From contig OX328124.1 in the NCBI GenBank assembly GCA_946811695.1, forward strand, positions 58,780,459 to 58,844,458: DNA of 64,000 nucleotides, given 5' to 3'. Source of the stretch: Gonocerus acuteangulatus. Its lineage: Eukaryota; Arthropoda; Insecta; Hemiptera; Coreidae. Shown here one piece after another: positions 34,391 to 45,690 of the stretch. Numbering within the stretch: the first letter of the stretch is position 1; every line of letters begins with the position of its first letter. The notes beneath the pieces are model-generated. The model did no database searches. It saw nothing but the letters and a program-made list of their open reading frames with translations, and was not told the DNA's origin. The position numbers and the translations under genes are program-made.

Positions 34391-34950
34391 ACCTTTGTTC
34401 CTCCGTACTTGATTTTCCTATTTTCATCAGATAACCTCGGAGAACTGTGGGTACAACGCCTAATCTGCAAAATGTGGACAGACAATGACTGCGCTGGATG
34501 TGACAAGGATGTTTGTCACATCCTGTGTGTGTTTGGTTTGGATACGTTTGTGATTTTTTGCAAATAGACGGAAAAGTCATAAAGAAATGAAATGGTTCCT
34601 TAATGACGCTTTCCAAGGTCGGGAGTGGTCTTGTAATATACTTTATAAATTATTTTCTACTTTGTAATACATTTTTAAGATTTTTTTATAAATGAAAATG
34701 TCATACTTAAGTCATTTTATTTTTTAGGGGCTCATATTACCAGCACGAAACGATTTACCACGAATTGACATTCTTCGAATTTATTTTATTTTCATATTGT
34801 TAAATCAACCGAAAAAAGTTCTTATTTTATAAGTATGTTCACAAAATATTGTAGTTAACGCTATGAACGAATATTCTAAAAAAACTTCACAGGCAATTAG
34901 AAAAAAAGGGAAAAACCAATTTGGGGCTCATAATACACCCTTCTCCTCTA

Positions 34951-35902
34951 TCGTGACCGAAAAATGTGTTTTTCCTAATTCTTCTGCAAGTATATTGCAA
35001 TTTGTTTTTAATGTATTTACATAGATATACTGTACGCAAATGATTGTAAGCTCTTATTGTAGTTCTGCTGTTCTAAGAGACATAGACTGTATGTAATTAT
35101 TTAGTTTAATAATCGTTACGCCCATTTTTGGGCTGTAAATAAAAGTAATTATTTAATGGATATTTCTATGTACATTAACCAAAACGGAAAAAATAAAATA
35201 AAATCAATACAAAAAAAAAATATATATAAAATGTGGAAGGAGTCAACCATTGTTGGCACTTGATTAGCTGTTTAACTACATATTTCAATGATTCCAGAGG
35301 GATCAGGTAAGCAAATTATCTCGGGGCCACTGTCTCTTAAGCCGCCTGGGAGGATGTAATTATTTAATTGGATCCATATTATCTATTTATGTTGTCTTAT
35401 CGAACAGGTATTGTTTTAGCATTTATCGCTTGCATTGAATCATTTTAGCGAGGCTCCTCCCTTCCTCCATATTTAAGTTACCTTTCATATACAATTAGTA
35501 CTTTTCCTTGTAATATGAGCCTCTTCAGCTAGATTTAGTATTTAGGGTAAAGCTCAAAAGGTTGGACTATCTCTGTTTTCACCTTGATCACTACTCTCTT
35601 GCTCTATCCTCCTCAAATATTGATGCTATGAACTAAGTTCCTATTTATAAATCATGGCTAATGTATATTTGTGAGTCAGGCTAGAACGCATAAAGTGTCT
35701 GAAGCCAAGGGGGTCATTGTCAGTAGTGCCAAGAGCAGCCGGAACTGAATTTCATTCTTCTGGCAGTGTATTGGGAATTTGGATGAATACCAAACTTTAT
35801 TCCATCTCGAGGGGTTGACTCAGTGGTATGTCGCAGATAATTGTAACGTGACACCTTGGAGACAACGCTTTGCCTCATGCTATTCATTCAATACATATAT
35901 CG
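34951..35902. other. Unannotated sequence
   Basis: No supportable feature. Confidence 0.3.
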
Positions 35903-36151
35903 CACGAGTATTTCTAAAGTGACACTACTCAAAAATCGGTTTTATTCACACCGTCATAGTTATGACTATATAAGACATGGTAAATGTATCTTTATCAACC
36001 ATTAACACTGTGTATACCTAGCTTTAGAGCTTGTACACCACAGGGCTCTTGAGTCGCCCTTCCAGTCTTAATCCTAAGGCCTCTACATAGGCAAGAGACA
36101 CATTTTCAGTTGAGTTTTATTTTGAGTTGTGTCACTTTAGAAATACTAGTG
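35903..36151. mobile_element. MITE-like element, about 249 bp
   Basis: Ends AGTATTTCTAAAGTGACAC and its complement, with inverted matching over about 32 bp (CACGAGTA versus CACTAGTA outermost). No coding capacity. The superfamily is not assigned; a TA lies within the matched ends. Confidence 0.65.
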
Positions 36152-37120
36152 TCATACAAGTTACATTAATTGATTTTCTTTTAATTATTCTTTATATATA
36201 GCATTTAATTTCTGAAAGGCCATGTTCTGCCGTAAAGCCATTCCAAAGTAATTACAATTTTCCGCCTTTTTAAATCGAAATTGTAAAAAACAAATAAACG
36301 AGAATAAGATGAAATATGCAGGGACAAAATTATAGTAGGACAAAACTAAATTTATTTTATCGGCTACCTCAAATGTTAACGTTAATGTTTTTAAGGTTTG
36401 GACCGTTTTCGCAACGAAACTTGGATAAAGTACATTTAATACTAGAAATAGTTTCTTAAACTAGCTTAGTGGATCAATGGAAGTCGTTATTTTCTTGAAT
36501 TTAAAAGCTTAAATTATATGACTAATTCAATTTCAATTTTCAACAGCTGACATTATTTCTTTAAATATCCATTACATTCCTGGGAAAAGGGAAGTTTTTT
36601 ATAATCTCAGTCTTTTTCACGGATTTGCTTTGCTTACTCGGCTCTTGATTCCATGTTTGGTGGATTTCGCTGTATTTTCCATTTAGTATATTTTACTTTT
36701 ATTTCTTTTGTTGGCCAAGTGATCAAGCAAATGAAGGGTAATAAACTTGAGGCAAGAAAATAATACGTGCTAAAAAAACCCTTCAAAATTCTACACTTGC
36801 GTCACAAAAAAGCTCTGTTAAACAGATTATAATAAATTGCAACTAACACGTCCAAATCCGGCAAATATCATCTAAGTCATCTACTTAGGACGTTCTTTCC
36901 AGTAGAGATATATTATTTCATGCCTTGAATATTATTTTTACGCTAAAATATGACTTTCAATTCTCTAAGATCTATCTAAATGTAAAAAAGAAAATAATAA
37001 TACGTTATTCATTGAAAAGAGATCGTCAACCGTTGGTTATGCGAAGGTAGAATTTGTCAGAGTTCGGTCTTTGTTTCTTAATAAAACTACATTTTACATG
37101 TGAAAATGGGTTTTATTGTT
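36152..37120. other. Unannotated sequence
   Basis: No gene is recognised. TCAGAGTTCGG near 37058 is the inverse of CCGAACTCTGA near 37182, possibly marking a short inverted-repeat unit around the hammerhead-like motif that follows. Confidence 0.3.
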
Positions 37121-37190
37121 TGCCGGCCTTTCAGCTTGATATTCAAGCCTTCGTCGGGGCTCATCAACACAAAAAATGAGCCCGAACTCT
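37121..37190 (-). ncRNA. Degenerate hammerhead-like hairpin pair
   Basis: The minus strand has a perfect 8-bp hairpin GGGCTCAT...ATGAGCCC, then CCGACGA in place of CUGANGA, a stem GGCTTG-AATAT-CAAGCT, then GAAA. The U of the core is replaced by C, and I find no NUH cleavage triplet in the right place, so self-cleavage is unlikely. Layout resembles the hammerheads at 32261 and 50246. Confidence 0.35.
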
Positions 37191-38994
37191 GAATAAGACG
37201 TTAGATTATTTTTTTATTATATTACAAATGTATAAAGTTATTGTGGATTATGTGGTGATTGGTAAATTGCATAAATCGCGAGGAATTTATAGTTTCAAGG
37301 ATAATTGACATAGGAAATTACCTTGATGGTTCCAGGTCATTTGTGTTGTATAGTAACCTCATTAGTTGCTTATGATAGATAATGACCTCATGGGTGCAGT
37401 GGTATAATGAGATGACGGTTCATACTTCCCACATACATTGGCATATTTAAAATATATTTTACATTTGTTACTCCGGAATCAGTGAAAATAACTTTTTTCT
37501 CCAGCTTAGGAGGTTGACCTCATGACGCAATCTATTATAGTAATATTAATTTTCCAGTAAAACGAGAAAGAATTAGTTTGTCATAGATCTTTCCGAGCGG
37601 AAGTCGAAGAGGCCTATTTAGTAATTTCCGCTACGGTAATTTATTGGCGCCTTAAATCTAACTTTTCTTCAGGATTTCAATGGAGTAGGGTTTTTTTTGT
37701 GCTTCTCAAAATATAAACTATATTTATTCCAACTACACTAAGCCTTAGGTAATATCTACTAAAAGAAGCTTGCTTCTAATTATTTAACGTTTACTTGCGG
37801 AGGTTGAAATTGTATTTGTACTATTTTAATTGAGAATATATTATTTTATTTTAATTTTAGCTTTCAGTCTTTAGTTTTTTCTTGAAGCTCTTTTCTTTAT
37901 TTCTCACATTTTTCATTGTAGTGATCGTCTTTATACCAATTGTCACATTTATTTAAAAATACAATTCATTATTAGGCTCTTGGGAGACGAAGCATCATTA
38001 ATTAGCTGGTTTGCAATCAGCTATTTAAAACATTTAAATCTGCTGAGATGAAGCTCATGAATGATGCGGCCGTTTTAGCGGAAGGATTTTCTACTTTTCT
38101 TTAGGCAGAACTTAGTTTTACAGTCTTGAAGTGGCATTTTTTCTTAGGAAAGCTAGCCATCATCAAACGCTCAGTGAATTATTAAAAATGCATACTTTAA
38201 AAAAATAATAAATTCACTTGAATTGTGATTGGTGCATCCTTTTATACCCCTCGGTTGTCTTTCCAGTATATAAATTTTCTCTCCTTGGTTACAGTTGTAA
38301 AAAATATTTTACCCCAGTGATTAGTTTTACGAGTTGTGTTCTTATTTTTCATTTTGTTGGACCTACATAATCCTAATATACTCTTTGCGAATTTAGCTTT
38401 ATTTGTAACCTTTAAAAGTAATCCAACAAGGTTTGGCAATATCCACCAGCGGCAGGAATGTCGAACTGTTTCTTGCTGGTGTGAAATGTATCAAATACTT
38501 TGAATTGGCCTGACTCAAAAGAAAGTGAAAAAGGAGCTGCATTCTTCTTATATTATATAACTTCGTTCCGAGCCGCTGAAAAAAGCCTATTTCTCACTTT
38601 TACTTTATCCGTTTTTAATACATCATTTTTTCGGTTAACATATGGTAATCATATTATTCAGATGTACCTTCTTCAAGCATTATCAGTACTATTATTAGTG
38701 CTATTCATCTTGTTTTTATTTATTACTTTCTACGAGAGAAATAATACCCATGTGCAATTCTTCTGTAATACAACTATTATAAAGACAATCATCGCTAAAT
38801 TTAATAGAAGTTATCGATAAGAATTAATTTGTAACCTTTTCAAAAAAAAAAAAAAAATAGTTGAGGGCTATTTACATGTTTATACTTACCATCTTACTCA
38901 TAAATAGGTAAATCTTTTCTTTGTCGATTTTACTGCCTATTTTACGATTTATTGCCGACTAGTGTTTTGCTTTAACATTCAATATTTGTTTCAG
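37191..38994. other. Intron-like sequence upstream of the PH exon
   Basis: A 106-codon hydrophobic frame at 38500-38820 has no recognisable features. Nothing else is seen. Confidence 0.3.
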
Positions 38995-39060
38995 AGATGG
39001 CAGCGAAGGTGGTTTGTCTTGTACGACGACGGTGAACTGAGCTATTCTTTGGATGAACAT
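38995..39060 (+). CDS. Internal exon of a PH-domain protein (MPRIP/Outspread-like)
   Basis: The 66-bp phase 0 exon is preceded by TTTGTTTCAG and followed by GTAAGTATTC, both strong splice signals. It encodes 22 residues, [12 protein letters not shown] then [10 protein letters not shown]. This is the W-x-RRWFVLY strand of a pleckstrin-homology domain and resembles the MPRIP/Outspread type, which binds lipids or actin regulators; the family call is from memory of the motif. The upstream and downstream exons of the PH domain were not found in the window, so introns are long. It is the only host exon I can support and sets the gene on the + strand. Confidence 0.72.
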
Positions 39061-39097
39061 GTAAGTATTCTTATAATCATTCGATTAATACTGTATA

Positions 39098-39156
<59 letters not shown>
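39098..39156. repeat. (TA)n microsatellite in the intron after the PH exon
   Basis: About 29 TA units starting 38 bp after the splice donor. Confidence 0.9.
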
Positions 39157-39159
<3 letters not shown>

Positions 39160-39583
39160 TTATTTATTTTATAAAGCTTTGCTATTAGTGGAGTTGCTTA
39201 ACTACGAGAATTTAATGAACCGTTGGACTCTTGCTCAACGTACTATAAGGATATCGCAGCCACGCAATCCTTACTGTTTGAAATCAGTGCAACGGAGAGA
39301 TTTTGGCTCATAGAACTCCGTGTATTATAACTCTGTGTATTATAGGAACATTACATTCTTGCAATTTTCCTGTTAGAAATCAACGGACTATAGAAAAATC
39401 GCTACCAGGCATTTTTGGCTGGTTTAAATCAACGTACCGTAGAAATATATCGCTCGGGCATTGTTAAACGTACCGTTGCTCTATAGCTGCCAGGCAAAAC
39501 TTGTAAGTTTACGACGTTACTATAGAAATATCGAAATTAAGCAAATTAGGCGGTTAAACTTAACGTACTATGGGCATGGGCGT

Positions 39584-39645
39584 AAATAAGGAGGGCTGAG
39601 GGGGCTTTAGCCCCCCCCCCTCCCGAAATTTCGTTTTAGTAAGAA
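39584..39645 (+). repeat. G/C-rich palindromic repeat end
   Basis: GGGCGTAAATAAGGAGGGC, then a palindromic GGGGGCTTTAGCCCCC core and TCCCGAAATTTCG. Same layout as the minus-strand copy at 31665-31717. Confidence 0.5.
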
Positions 39646-40075
39646 CATTTCATGTAAAAATTGCCTATAACAACGCAAAATGTTTCCTACATTTACCCTG
39701 GTCTACTAGGTGCCCAGAGGACCTTAAATGCCTAGGTTCTCCCAGCCCCCCACCCCGAAATTGTTTTCCATATACGCTAATATACTATCCTAGTATCCTA
39801 GACTATAGGACCATTGCAACCAAGGAAGTTTGGATGTTACAACTGTAGGAACATCGCTGCCACGTTATTTTGGCTGTTAGAACTCAACGTACAATCTTAA
39901 TATCCCAGCCTCGCAATTTTGGTTCTTTGAACTCTACTTGGTATAGAAATCGCAACCTTTTTTTTTTTTTTTTTTTCCTTTTTCCATACCTCAGTAACCC
40001 TGAGATGTGGCTGTTTATTTACTACATGCCCCATGCTTGCATATCGCATGTATTTTGTACAAAATATTTTACAGT

Positions 40076-40600
40076 TTACTTAGATGATTTAATAGTTTTA
40101 TATGTAGAAAAAAAATTAAACATAATAAGATAATTAATTAGAAATTACAATTAAAAAGTTAAAATTAAACTTAATGAATGTACAAAGATGATTAAATAAG
40201 TTAATTAAACTGAGAACATTATGTGTAGGAAAATAGATTATTTGTAGAAAAATAAAAAATAAATAAATAAATACGATTATTAATTCAAAATTACAATTAA
40301 AACATAAAATTAAACTTAATGAATGTATTAAAATGATTTAGTATATTAATTAAACTGAGAACATTATATGTAGAAAGGTAGATTAAATGTAGAAAAAAAT
40401 AAATAAATAAATAATAAAATTAATAAGATTATTAGTTAAAAATTACAATTAAAATTAAACTTACTGAATGTATTAAACTGGTTTAATACATTAATTAAAC
40501 TGAAGACATTATATGTAGAAAATAGATTATACGTAGAAAAAATGAATAAATAAAGATTAAATAAAAAATATAAATAAGATTATTAATTAAAAAAAATAAA
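40076..40600 (+). repeat. Minisatellite, period about 145 bp, three to four copies
   Basis: Units share TTAATTAAACTGA(G/A)(A/G)ACATTATATGTAGAAA and AAAATTACAATTAAAA blocks; the ACTGAGAAC block falls at 40209, 40354 and 40499. It is embedded in the older satellite. Confidence 0.7.
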
Positions 40601-41030
40601 AAATTAAATGAATAAGTGATTCTTCCTATCTTGGAAGATTTCGGTCTTCCGTGATGTGGTTGCTGAAGGTTATCAAAGCTCCCTTGAAGTTGCTGTACAG
40701 CAGTGCATCGCAACCTTACACATTTAGCTGTTAGAAGTCAACGTTGTACATGAATATCGCAGCCAGGCAATTTGGGCTGTTGAAACTCATTGTACCGTTG
40801 GAATGTCATAACCTGGAAATGTTGACTTGATTGAATTTAACTTACCGCAGGATTACCACAGCAAGGAAATTTAGGCTGTTAGAGATACTGAATCCAGGCT
40901 AGGGTTTAGTAGTCAACGTACTTCAAGAGCATTGCAGCCGTGAAAAGTTTACTGTTTGAATCAAAATGTCGTAGGAATATCGCAGCCAGAATATCTTGAC
41001 TATTAAAGTGCAATGTACTATTCGATCAGC

Positions 41031-41793
41031 ATTTTACTGGATTCGAATCTGGACTGGCTCCTCTCCTATTTACAAAAACTGAACTGATACTTAGGAAAAC
41101 CCTTTATAAGGCTAATAGAGAATAAAACAGGTATTTGATTAGATGACCTAACGTGACTTACATAATTTAATTCTTATAAGTTTTATGGATTTTAATTGTG
41201 AATGATAATACATTAAAAAAATAGATGTTTCTAATGCGAAGAAGGTTGTGGAATGTGGGATCGGCCGGTTATACTTGATGTTTTTCATTATAAATACACA
41301 CTTCACGTGCCAGAGTATGAGGTGCCTATCCCGCATGCTTTATTTATCACTTATGGTAGGTATTTCCTTATTAATATGATTCCTTCCAACTATTTCATTC
41401 ACTTTAATTTCATCATATTTTATTTACTACTTATTACAGGTAGATTTAATTTCCTAAGCTGGTTGTACTCTTTCAAATTGTTAAGGAGGTTTCATTTCCC
41501 GAAGATTGTGAACTATGTATTCGTTTTTGCCGATTCTATCTAATCATATAGTAATTTTTGGTCAAGTGTTTGGTTTTTAAATTTCTGCGACCCCCTCCAA
41601 ATTAAATATTAACGTGTTGCTGACAATTTAAATACCATTATACGAAAAATTGATAGTTGGACTGAAGAAAAAAGGACGGTTATATTTTAATATCAATAAT
41701 ATTGGGGTAATTGTTGTGCGTGTATATTTAACGGCTTATAAACATTTGGGCTGTGAACGCCGAGCTATCTATAGGTTGCCACCCTTTTATAAT
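41031..41793. other. Unannotated sequence
   Basis: A 96-codon frame at 41253-41543 has no recognisable motif. Confidence 0.3.
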
Positions 41794-41902
41794 GCCAACA
41801 GCACACGGTCGGTCACCCATTCAGGTACTGGCCATGCCCGACGTTGCTTAACTTCGGTGATCAACGGGAACTGGTGCATTCAACGTGGCTAAGGCCGTTG
41901 GC
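41794..41902 (-). pseudogene. 5S rRNA-derived sequence with internal deletion
   Basis: The minus strand begins GCCAACGGCC, contains GATCACCGAAGTTAAGCAAC (box A region), GTCGGGC, GTACCTGAATGGGTGACC (box C region) and ends GTGCTGTTGGC, the complement of its 5' end. A normal 5S is about 120 nt. Here 109 nt remain, and the stretch usually following GGTGACC (GCCTGGGAACACC-type) is mostly missing. No T-run terminator follows. It is a pseudogene or the head of a 5S-derived SINE. Confidence 0.75.
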
Positions 41903-41976
41903 TAATCGAATAATTCATTTGAAAACTAAATTATTTTCGATTACACTACTAATGTTGAGCGTTTTTTTTATTAATC

Positions 41977-42780
41977 ACTAGCTGTTACCCGGCGTGCCAT
42001 GCTACACCTACTTTCTGCATATAGAAAAGCCTAAATAAATTAGAAACCAAATAAGTATTATTAAAATCAAATAACACGAATCTGTAACTGTTTCGAACCC
42101 GTGACCTCCCAACTGGGAGTCCTAGACGACTTTGACCTAACCTATAACATCCCCCCGTATCAAGACATACATGTATGCCAAGTTTGGTAAAAATCGGTCT
42201 AACAGTGTGGATTTTTATTTAAAAAAAAAAAAAAAAAAAAAGCACATACAGACAGCAGCTGGTAGACGTTTTTGACCTGGCCTATGACACTCCCCTGATC
42301 AAGACCAACCTGTGTGCCCAGTTTGATCAAAATCTGTCAAACGGTGTGGGTTTGTATAAAGAACAAACATACAGACAGACAGATGGTAGCCGTTTTGACC
42401 TAGCCTATGACAATCGCCGTATCAAGACCTACCATTATTCCAAGTTTGGTCAAAATCGGACGAACGGTGTGGATTTGTATAAGGGACAAACATACAGACA
42501 GACAGCTGGTAGACGTTTTTGATTTAGCCTACGACACTCCTCAGATTAAGATCCACATGTGTACCGAGTTTAGTCAAAATCGGACGAACGGTGTGGATTT
42601 GTATAAGGGACAAATATACAGACAGACAGCTGGTAGATTTTTTTGACCTAGCCTAGGAGATTTCTCGTATCAAGACCTACCATTATTCCAAGTTTGGTCA
42701 AAATTGGTCAAACGGTGTGGATTTGTATAAGGAACAAACAAACAGAAAAACAGACAGACACGTGATTTTTATATATATAG
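41977..42780 (+). mobile_element. HINE (Helentron-associated) element with tandem repeats
   Basis: Starts CACTAGCTGTTACCCGG, the terminus type seen in insect Helentron-derived elements, and ends in TTTTTATATATATAG. The interior holds five units of about 122-144 bp (near 42132, 42276, 42398, 42520 and 42645) with GACCTAGCCTATGACA, CAAGTTTGGTCAAAATCGG and ACAAACATACAGACAGACAG blocks. The head also carries GTTTCGAACC, which read inversely resembles a tRNA B box. Noncoding. Confidence 0.65.
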
Positions 42781-42884
42781 ATTAAACAAAAAATAACAAG
42801 ACATACAGAAAGTAACTTATAAGGTATGCGAACCGAGGCCAAAAAGTTAATTACAGGACATCGGCAGTATTCACTGCAGATAGT

Positions 42885-43010
42885 GACTGATAAAAAACTT
42901 CAAGTAATAAAAGAAACAGTTGTCGAATTGCCTTAAAATAAAATTAATGTTAGGCGAGAAGAATTTGTATTATGGCGCCACTTAAGAATTGGCCATTCAA
43001 GGCTGACACC
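42885..43010 (+). pseudogene. I-like non-LTR C-terminal fragment (+)
   Basis: The + strand reads KLQVIKETVVELP, a stop, then RREEFVLWRHLRIGH, matching KLREIKNITKAWP and RREEVILTRLRIGH of the element at 4380-5428. Strongly decayed. Confidence 0.6.
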
Positions 43011-43229
43011 GAAACTTACACGTTCTTATGATGCAGAAACAGAATGGTTTCACAGACTGGAATCATTTGAAGCAATAGAACAGAAAGTTTGAAACCAATA
43101 CATTCCAGAATACTTTTAGATTTGGGAAGTTGTTTAACATGGTAGTGAATGGCAAATATAGCGGCACATTGTGTGATATAAAACACTGGTTGGTATATTA
43201 TGATTTTAATAGTATTTTTTTAAACCACT

Positions 43230-43690
43230 ATTTACTAAGTTGTACTTGTAGCTCTTAATTAATTTTAAATCTGTAATCTGCCATACATGTGTTAAAAGTC
43301 CTAAACATTGTTTGAAGGACTTTAAATATATTTTTTGGAGGCAAAATAAGAAGGTTCTTTATATTGGAGAAATGAAATATAAGTCAAAACTATAGTCAGC
43401 ACTCCCATAAACAAATTTTTTTCCCAAGTTTTTATATGTTTGAGTGTACTAATGTGTGGGCTAAATTTTGTCAGTAAGTCACGTAAGTCGTAGGGTATAT
43501 TTAGGTTACTGCTGAATATATGCTGTCTGCAGTTCGTAAGTATATGTTTAATGGTCATAGTCTCGTTATAAAATGTAAAAGTTGGTCTGTTCTTTCTGTT
43601 TAGTAAGTAAGGTGCCCAATACGAAACCTGTATAAGATGACGTCGTCCCGACGGAGTGACATTATAGACAAGTTTACACAAAGAAGGCAA
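43230..43690 (-). pseudogene. I-like non-LTR C-terminal fragment (-)
   Basis: The minus strand encodes NRPTFTFYNETMTIKHILTNC, a decayed version of the CCHC motif CASCNETLTVRHILTDC seen at 5260-5320 (two cysteines replaced), then LNIPYDLRDLLT. Together with the + fragment at 42885 it shows two opposed remnants of the family. Confidence 0.6.
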
Positions 43691-44227
43691 TATTTTTTAT
43701 TCATGGCATAAAAATAATTCATGTTATAAGTTGAATCCCTTAGTCACGGCAACTTAATAAATAAAAAATCATTATGGTTAGTCTGATTACGGCGTTAGAA
43801 AATATAATCAGTAGTAACCTACAGAAGCTTTCTTTTACATTTATGATGCCTGTTCCTGTTGTAGATTTTGCAAAAGGTTATGGTAGAAGAAAGTTGTGCA
43901 GATGTGGGTTTGGCCGATATCTCCAAGAAACCCTAACTCTCCCACAGTTTCTTGCCGCAAGAGCTTTAGAAATTTCTTACCGTGTATTTACTTTAACGAT
44001 TACTTCTATGTACAGATCTAGCTGAGGGACTCTTAAACCTGTGTATATATTAAAGTCATAATGTCAGACATTTGCAACTAAAATAATACAATTTACTACC
44101 TTGGATCCACCCTTTAACCACGCTATTTCATCCACTTAGAAAGTATATACAAGTCATTTTACTTAGTTGTGGATAAAAGAAATTATCATAAATGTCTACA
44201 ATATATTGATTAAGTTTAATTTGTAAC

Positions 44228-44235
44228 AGCAACAG
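44228..44235. repeat. 8-bp target-site duplication of the hAT element, left
   Basis: AGCAACAG, repeated exactly at 48501-48508. Confidence 0.85.
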
Positions 44236-45486
44236 TAGACCTGGGTAGACTTGGGCTTAATTCATTTGAAATAATATTTTCGAAATAAATCATGAAATAA
44301 ACTTAACAAATTATTTCAGAAATAATTTATTTTATCATTTTATTTTAATATTATTTATTTATTTATTTATTATCAAGACTCTCATAACGCAGATGATTCG
44401 CTTGATAATTACAAATGTTTTCTTATAATTAAACAGTTGTTACAATTTCTTATTGATATTTCACATAAAGTAAAAACATTAATTTACAATAAAAGTATTT
44501 TACAAATTAATATAACAGTTGTAAGTATGCACACTATAATATATATAGATATATTATATACATGTATATATATTAAAACATTACTATATACATTACAGAT
44601 GTATATGCAAGTGCACAACACATGCATATACATATTATTTCTGAAATAATTATTTCACGAAATAACTTATTTCATGATTGATGAGATATTTACATCCGAA
44701 ATGATTATTTGATCAAATAATATATTCTGATATCTTAATTTATGCGAGAATTTCATCTAAATACATGTTTTCCTGTCAAACCTCATTGAGCTGGAGTTGA
44801 CAAAAATGAGTAGCTGAAATTTTATTTAAATTATTTATGAAATATATATATAGGGGAAGGTGTTGTACCTTTGACCACTTTGCACAATTGAATTTTTTTT
44901 TTAGCTGGAATATTAATGCTAAATTCATTTTTTTTTTTTATTTTATTGTACTTAGTATTCTATTGTTTATCATATTTAATTTTTTCAAGGTTCTAACTTT
45001 TCATTCAATATTTTTTATTAATTTTTTAAAAAATAATCGTACAGTGGTCAAAGGTACAACATGTAGTTGTACCTTTGACCACGGGGTTTTGTACCTCTGA
45101 CCACGTAAAAACAACACAGCAGTGCAGAAAAAAAATTGTATTGAGTAATATTATAATTAATTGTAAGTTTAATAAATACAGGACATGGATGTAAGCATTA
45201 TTGTTATTATATTATGCTTAATATGCTGAAAAACCCAGTCAAATCAATAAACGTTTTTACTGTCAAGCAGATCCTCTAGCAATAGTAGCGTATGGAAGTT
45301 AAGCCACTATGTCTTCAACATCAATATCATACAAATTTTCATCTTCTCTCGTAAACTTGTCACTTAAAGTTTGTTTTTTTTTCAAATATTTGATCCTAAA
45401 CATTGGTCATTTAATATCAGAGATCTCTGCGACTAAATATGTAATAGTCTTTTTACTTTTATTTTTAACAAGTATAAAATTTCCTT

Positions 45487-45624
45487 TTAGGGCGGCTCCT
45501 CCCTCCACCATAGGGAGGAACCCCGCTTATAAGGTTGGTACAATGAAACAATCCGGAAGTGCCGACTAGAAAATTTCGCGTTTCAGAACCCCTAGAGACC
45601 GAAAATAACGGTGGTTCAAATTTG

Positions 45625-45690
<66 letters not shown>

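Larger units (their letters stand above)
32947..34948 (+). mobile_element. Pogo-like DNA transposon, decayed, about 2.0 kb
   Basis: Inverted ends GAGGTAAAGG...GTATTATGGGCC and GAGGAGAAGG...GTATTATGAGCC match at 19 of 24 positions. They are flanked by TA (32945-32946 and 34949-34950), the duplication expected for Tc1/mariner/pogo. A transposase fragment at 34063-34390 supports the class. The interior also contains the A-B-A' composite (33025-34037). Confidence 0.7.
39215..41030 (+). repeat. Degenerate satellite, monomer about 45-50 bp
   Basis: Variants of ATCGCAGCCAGGCAATTT, GGCTGTTAGAA and CAACGTACTATAG recur in the same order across the region, for example at 39235, 39395, 39840, 39880, 40735, 40860 and 40975. 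Copies are strongly diverged, implying an old array. Later insertions interrupt it: the G/C-rich repeat at 39584 and the minisatellite at 40076-40600. Confidence 0.7.

Noticed and set aside
34165..34434. Independent host gene of 89 codons
   Set aside because: Its sequence matches pogo-type transposase motifs and loses that match at a frameshift near 34300.
38500..38820. 106-codon hydrophobic frame just upstream of the PH exon
   Set aside because: No motif, AT-driven composition, no splice context.
39098..39156. Alternating Ile-Tyr open frames over all (TA)n tracts (also 24092, 48227, 50556, 60403, 62635, 63698)
   Set aside because: They are translations of TA dinucleotide repeats, not proteins.
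41253..41543. 96-codon frame
   Set aside because: No recognisable domain; phenylalanine/tyrosine-rich as expected from AT-rich DNA.
41977..42780. CRISPR-like array
   Set aside because: The units are long direct repeats without spacers, bounded by Helentron-type ends in a eukaryotic context.
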